Assembly: GCA_958370785.1 (NCBI GenBank)
Contig: CATXKN010000009.1
Coordinates: 32,074-96,073, forward strand
Length of the DNA stretch: 64,000 nt
Direction: 5' to 3'
From: an uncultured Collinsella sp.
Lineage (GTDB): Bacteria > Actinomycetota > Coriobacteriia > Coriobacteriales > Coriobacteriaceae
Made by a program: the position numbers and the translations under genes. Under the pieces are notes generated by a model. That model had not been told where the DNA came from, searched no databases, and saw nothing but the letters and a program-made list of their open reading frames with translations. Below, piece after piece: positions 60,984 to 64,000 of the stretch. Every line of letters starts with the position of its first letter. Position 1 is the first letter of the stretch.

Positions 60984-62821
60984 CGAACGACCTCGCTTCT
61001 ACGGCACCCCAGTCGCTCAACCGCGATCCCATGGTGGGCCTGCGCCTGGCGCGCGTCGACGGGTTTGAGCCGGCCGTCGCCCTGGGCACGGACGAGCTTC
61101 CCGCCTACCTGCGCCGTTTTACGATGCTGTTTGCCGATGACGCCACCATGCGCCGCGGCGGTATCGGCCGTGTGACGCGTGCCGTCAACGCGCAGGGCGA
61201 GGCCGTGGCGCTCAAGCAGCTCATCTTGCCAACGCGCGACGAATTTGATGACGATGTCGCCCACGAGGCGCTGGTCGTCAAGTTCAAGGCGGCGTTTCGC
61301 GAGGAATATGAATGCCATCGTGCCCTTTCGGGCCTTAAGGGCTTTCCCCGATTATACGGGTGGGGCGAGGTCGACGGCGTGCCCGCGATTGTCATGGAGT
61401 GGGTCGAGGGCGAGACGCTCGCCCGCCTGCGCTCGCGCCTTGTCGTGGACGATGCCGGGCGTCTGTCGCCGCTCGTGGCGGCGCGCCTGGGCCGTGACCT
61501 GTTCGATCTGCTCTGCCGCATGAGCTTGGTAGGCGAGGGGTTCGTCCATCGCGATATCTCGCCCGCTAATATTATGGTGCGCACGGCGCGCCTGCCGCTC
61601 GACCGACAGCTTGCCGAAGGCACCTTCGACCTGTGCTTGATCGACTTTGGCTCGTCGCTGGCGCTCGAGCCCGCCTCTGCGGTGGTCGGTACCGGCGGCA
61701 AGGCATCGTTTACCGAGCGCTATGCCACGTTGCGCCGCGCGACGGTTGCCTACGCCCCGCCCGAGATGCTCACCGACGATATCCCCGACCTGCGCATACT
61801 TCGCATGTCGCCGGCGATTGATGTCTATGCAGCGGCGAGCACGGTCTACGAGCTCATCGCCGGTGTCGCGCCGTACGAAGTAGCGTCGGGTGCGTCGGGT
61901 ACTTCGGGCTCGCGCAAAAAGACGCGCGATATCGCCAGCCCTTATCGCCTCAAGATGGATACGCTGCCCGATTATCCCGTCGGCGCCCACGCGCCCGGCT
62001 GCGACTTGACGCAACTGCTGCGACGCGAGCCCGATGTGGCACTTGCCGCGGCCGAGCAGGCTCAGCAGCTGGGGCTCGATCCAAATTCCGAGGATCTGCG
62101 CGATGCGCTGGCGTTTGTCGACGCTCAGCTGTTCGATGTGGTGATGGCCTGCCTGTCCTGCCATCAGGAAGATCGTCCCGAGCCGGCTGCGGTGGAGGCG
62201 GCGCTCTCGGCATTTTGCGACCACTATGCGCAAAATGTCGCCCGCTCGCTTCGCGCCGAGCCGCTCATGCCGTGCCCGATGGAGGTATCGGGGCACACAG
62301 CCCGGCGTGCGGCGATGATTGCGTCGACGGCGGTATGCGGCGTGCTTTGGGCTGTGGTCGTGGTATCAGCGGCGCTGTTGGCGTCGGGCGCCCATGTGAC
62401 GCTCGTCGTGGGACCGCTTATGTGGTCCGGGAAACTGCCGGCCATTATCGCCGCGCTGGCGTTGGCGCTGCCGGGCATGGTGGGCATCGCTGCCGGGGCC
62501 TTGGCGCGCGACCGCCGTGCGGGATTCCTGCAGGGCGTGTTGGCGCTTTCCGCCTGCGAGGTTCCGGCTCTGGCCGCACTCGCATGTGCCGTGTTTTCCC
62601 AGCATGCCGTGGCGGGTGGTCTGGTGGCCGCCATAATTGCAACCTATGCGCTCACGTGGTTTTTGCTGGCGATGGGGTTTGCCTTTGAGCTTCCCGTCGT
62701 GTCAGCACGACGTGTGAAAATTCCCATGGCGACGCCGCTTGCCGGCGGAGCCGCGGCTGCCCGTGCCTTTGGCGGGCCGGCCAAAGCATCCGACACTATC
62801 TCTGCGACCAAGGAGGGCTAA
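60980..62821 (+). CDS. Membrane Ser/Thr kinase with HRDISPAN loop
   Basis: 613 residues. A degenerate Gly loop (RRGGIGRVTRAV), VALKQL, catalytic FVHRDISPANIMV and metal motif LIDFGSS mark a kinase domain over about residues 45-330. Lys of the usual HRDxKPxN is Ser. A cytoplasmic region of about 120 residues follows, then hydrophobic helices (about 470-590). It overlaps the upstream gene by 4 bases and precedes an FHA gene by 3, so the three form one signalling unit. Confidence 0.85.
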   Translation: MTNDLASTAPQSLNRDPMVGLRLARVDGFEPAVALGTDELPAYLRRFTMLFADDATMRRGGIGRVTRAVNAQGEAVALKQLILPTRDEFDDDVAHEALVVKFKAAFREEYECHRALSGLKGFPRLYGWGEVDGVPAIVMEWVEGETLARLRSRLVVDDAGRLSPLVAARLGRDLFDLLCRMSLVGEGFVHRDISPANIMVRTARLPLDRQLAEGTFDLCLIDFGSSLALEPASAVVGTGGKASFTERYATLRRATVAYAPPEMLTDDIPDLRILRMSPAIDVYAAASTVYELIAGVAPYEVASGASGTSGSRKKTRDIASPYRLKMDTLPDYPVGAHAPGCDLTQLLRREPDVALAAAEQAQQLGLDPNSEDLRDALAFVDAQLFDVVMACLSCHQEDRPEPAAVEAALSAFCDHYAQNVARSLRAEPLMPCPMEVSGHTARRAAMIASTAVCGVLWAVVVVSAALLASGAHVTLVVGPLMWSGKLPAIIAALALALPGMVGIAAGALARDRRAGFLQGVLALSACEVPALAALACAVFSQHAVAGGLVAAIIATYALTWFLLAMGFAFELPVVSARRVKIPMATPLAGGAAAARAFGGPAKASDTISATKEG

Positions 62822-62824
62822 GCC

Positions 62825-63763
62825 ATGGCTTCTCAAGCTGAGCTCACCCCGTGCGGGGCAATGTTTGACATCTTTAAGCGCGCAGCGCACCTGAGCCATA
62901 TCGAACTGTGCAGCCTGGTACTCTCGAGCCGCCCGCTCGCCGACGGCCGTAGTCCGCAGAGCCGTGCCGCCGATCGCTCCTGGGTTTCGCGCTTTATCGT
63001 GCGCGCGCCAGTCGGCACGCTGCAGGAACGTTATTTTGCCGATTACGGCACCTCGGCCGCGCGCATTATGTCGCAGCTGGCCCTGCGCCGTCGCAATCCC
63101 ATGGACGCCGCGGCCGTGACCAATATGGTGTGCGGCCCCGCTGGCGAGCCCATGGTGCGGGCGCTCGAGGAATGCCACCAGGACACGAATCTCTATCGCA
63201 ATGCGCTCGAGCGCCTGTCGCAGGCGGCTGAGCTCATGCCCGCCGAGCGCGCCGAGGCCATCCTGGTGCTGTTTGTCGCCGTGGGTTGCTCGGCAGATGT
63301 CCGCTCGTCGGTGACCTATGTCATCGACTACGCTCATGCGACCTGCGGCGGCGCCACGTCGACGCCGCGCTCGCTGAGCGCATCTTCGGTTACGGGCGAG
63401 CACGAGGTCGCGCCGGCGCATCCGCTGGGATTGCTGCGCGTGCAAAACGGCTACGTGGTGAGCGCCCCGCGCTGGATTCAGCCGAGTGAGGAAGGCGTCG
63501 AGATCGGCGCGCTGGCGACGGGGGAAGGCGACATCACCGACGTCGGCGACGACGTCTCGGCCCGCCATGCCCATATCTGGTGCGACGATTCTGGCACATG
63601 GTTTGTCGAGGACCTGGCGTCCACCAACGGCACCGTGGTGGTAAACGGGGCCACGAGTGTATGTATTCAAGTAGAGCCTGGCCGCTCCGCCCAGCTCAAC
63701 CCCGGCGACGAGCTCAAGCTCGGCGAATCCACCACCTACGCCATCCTCCTCGGCGCCCTCTAG
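62825..63763 (+). CDS. FHA-domain protein
   Basis: 312 residues, soluble. An N-terminal helical domain of about 170 residues (FKRAAHLSHIELCSLVLSS, RALEECHQDTNLYRNALERL) has no family I recognise. The C-terminal FHA domain is atypical: VEIGALATGEGDI replaces the usual GR motif, but DVSARHAHIW and LASTNGTVVVNG are kept. It probably reads phosphorylation made by the kinase directly upstream. Confidence 0.82.
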   Translation: MASQAELTPCGAMFDIFKRAAHLSHIELCSLVLSSRPLADGRSPQSRAADRSWVSRFIVRAPVGTLQERYFADYGTSAARIMSQLALRRRNPMDAAAVTNMVCGPAGEPMVRALEECHQDTNLYRNALERLSQAAELMPAERAEAILVLFVAVGCSADVRSSVTYVIDYAHATCGGATSTPRSLSASSVTGEHEVAPAHPLGLLRVQNGYVVSAPRWIQPSEEGVEIGALATGEGDITDVGDDVSARHAHIWCDDSGTWFVEDLASTNGTVVVNGATSVCIQVEPGRSAQLNPGDELKLGESTTYAILLGAL

Positions 63764-63779
63764 CTCATCCCCCCCAATG

Positions 63780-63846
63780 AGTTGCGGTGAAATAGGGACT
63801 GATTAAGGCCGTTAACAGCAAAAACAGTCCCTATTTCACCGCAACT
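63780..63846. repeat. Palindromic repeat family B, copy 3
   Basis: 22-bp perfect arms at 63780-63801 and 63825-63846 beginning AGTTGCGGTGAAATAGGGAC, separated by 23 bp. It starts 16 bp after a stop codon. Confidence 0.85.
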
Positions 63847-64000
63847 GCTGTGGGGTTCCAGGGGGCTGTGTCCGTCGGTGCCGGGCGCACAATAGTCACC
63901 TAAGGTAAACCTCTACCGCCCACCTATATTTGCCGAAATATGGCCTGACGGCGGGGTACAATAAACCCGCATGCGGATTTCCGTTGCGGGCGCTTCCCAT
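63847..64000. other. Window end, probable promoter of the next gene
   Basis: No coding start seen. TACAAT at 63957-63962 could be a -10 box, and ATATTTGCCGAAATAT near 63926 is a small palindrome that may be an operator. Confidence 0.35.

Overview
The window is a high-GC, gene-dense bacterial chromosome segment. The gene content points to an anaerobic actinobacterium of class Coriobacteriia, most likely Collinsella or a close relative. Three things support this: an actinobacterial dnaK-grpE-dnaJ-hspR operon controlled by a MerR-type HspR, the actinobacterial wall-growth signalling order fhaA-fhaB-pstP-rodA-pbpA-pknB, and anaerobic traits (hydrogenase maturation genes, a 2[4Fe-4S] ferredoxin, a large Fe-S flavoprotein, mannose-family and glucose-type PTS proteins). 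The species cannot be fixed from the sequence alone.

Layout. 1-3.7 kb: a truncated 6-phospho-beta-glucosidase, a PTS EIIA, a tnpA-only IS200-type element and a lipoprotein. 4-11.2 kb: a HAD phosphatase, then a leftward operon of a small helical protein, nikR, hypF, hypC, hypD and hypE, then thioredoxin. 11.2-13.9 kb: a degenerate uracil-glycosylase-like protein facing a GHKL kinase/LytTR regulator pair. 14-18.3 kb: nadA-nadB-nadC-niaR behind a 19-bp-arm palindrome, then a ferredoxin. 18.6-23.1 kb: the dnaK heat-shock operon. 23.5-25.8 kb: an aconitase-family hydratase. 26-28 kb: two unrecognised small membrane-anchored proteins among palindromic repeats. 28.1-30.8 kb: clpB, whose upstream motif matches that of dnaK. 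31-34.4 kb: an accessory AAA-type ATPase and an acidic membrane protein. 34.5-39.3 kb: a polytopic membrane protein, a TetR regulator and a divergent 925-residue Fe-S flavoprotein. 39.3-39.9 kb: hypA behind a strongly folded leader. 40-43.5 kb: a mannose-family PTS operon (IIAB, IIC, IID, ManO-like). 43.6-44.3 kb: tRNA-Arg(CCT) with degenerate partial copies and a 41-codon toxin-like gene. 44.4-54.6 kb: the Ser/Thr kinase/phosphatase/FHA wall-growth cluster, in which rodA and pbpA are one fused gene. 55.6-59.8 kb: dnaX, ebfC and recR. 60-63.8 kb: a second signalling cluster (Gly/Ser-rich anchored protein, kinase, FHA protein).

The most distinctive non-coding signal is a set of short palindromic elements. 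Most lie just behind stop codons or between genes, and they fall into at least five sequence families. One family is a composite two-copy element of about 250 bp whose hairpins are kept by compensatory changes. Other points of interest are a 102-nt rod-like RNA candidate before hypA, a matching 27-bp inverted-repeat motif before dnaK and clpB, twin 6-3-6 palindromes between the TetR gene and the flavoprotein, and the toxin-like locus with inverted flanks. No CRISPR array, prophage or large defence island is seen.
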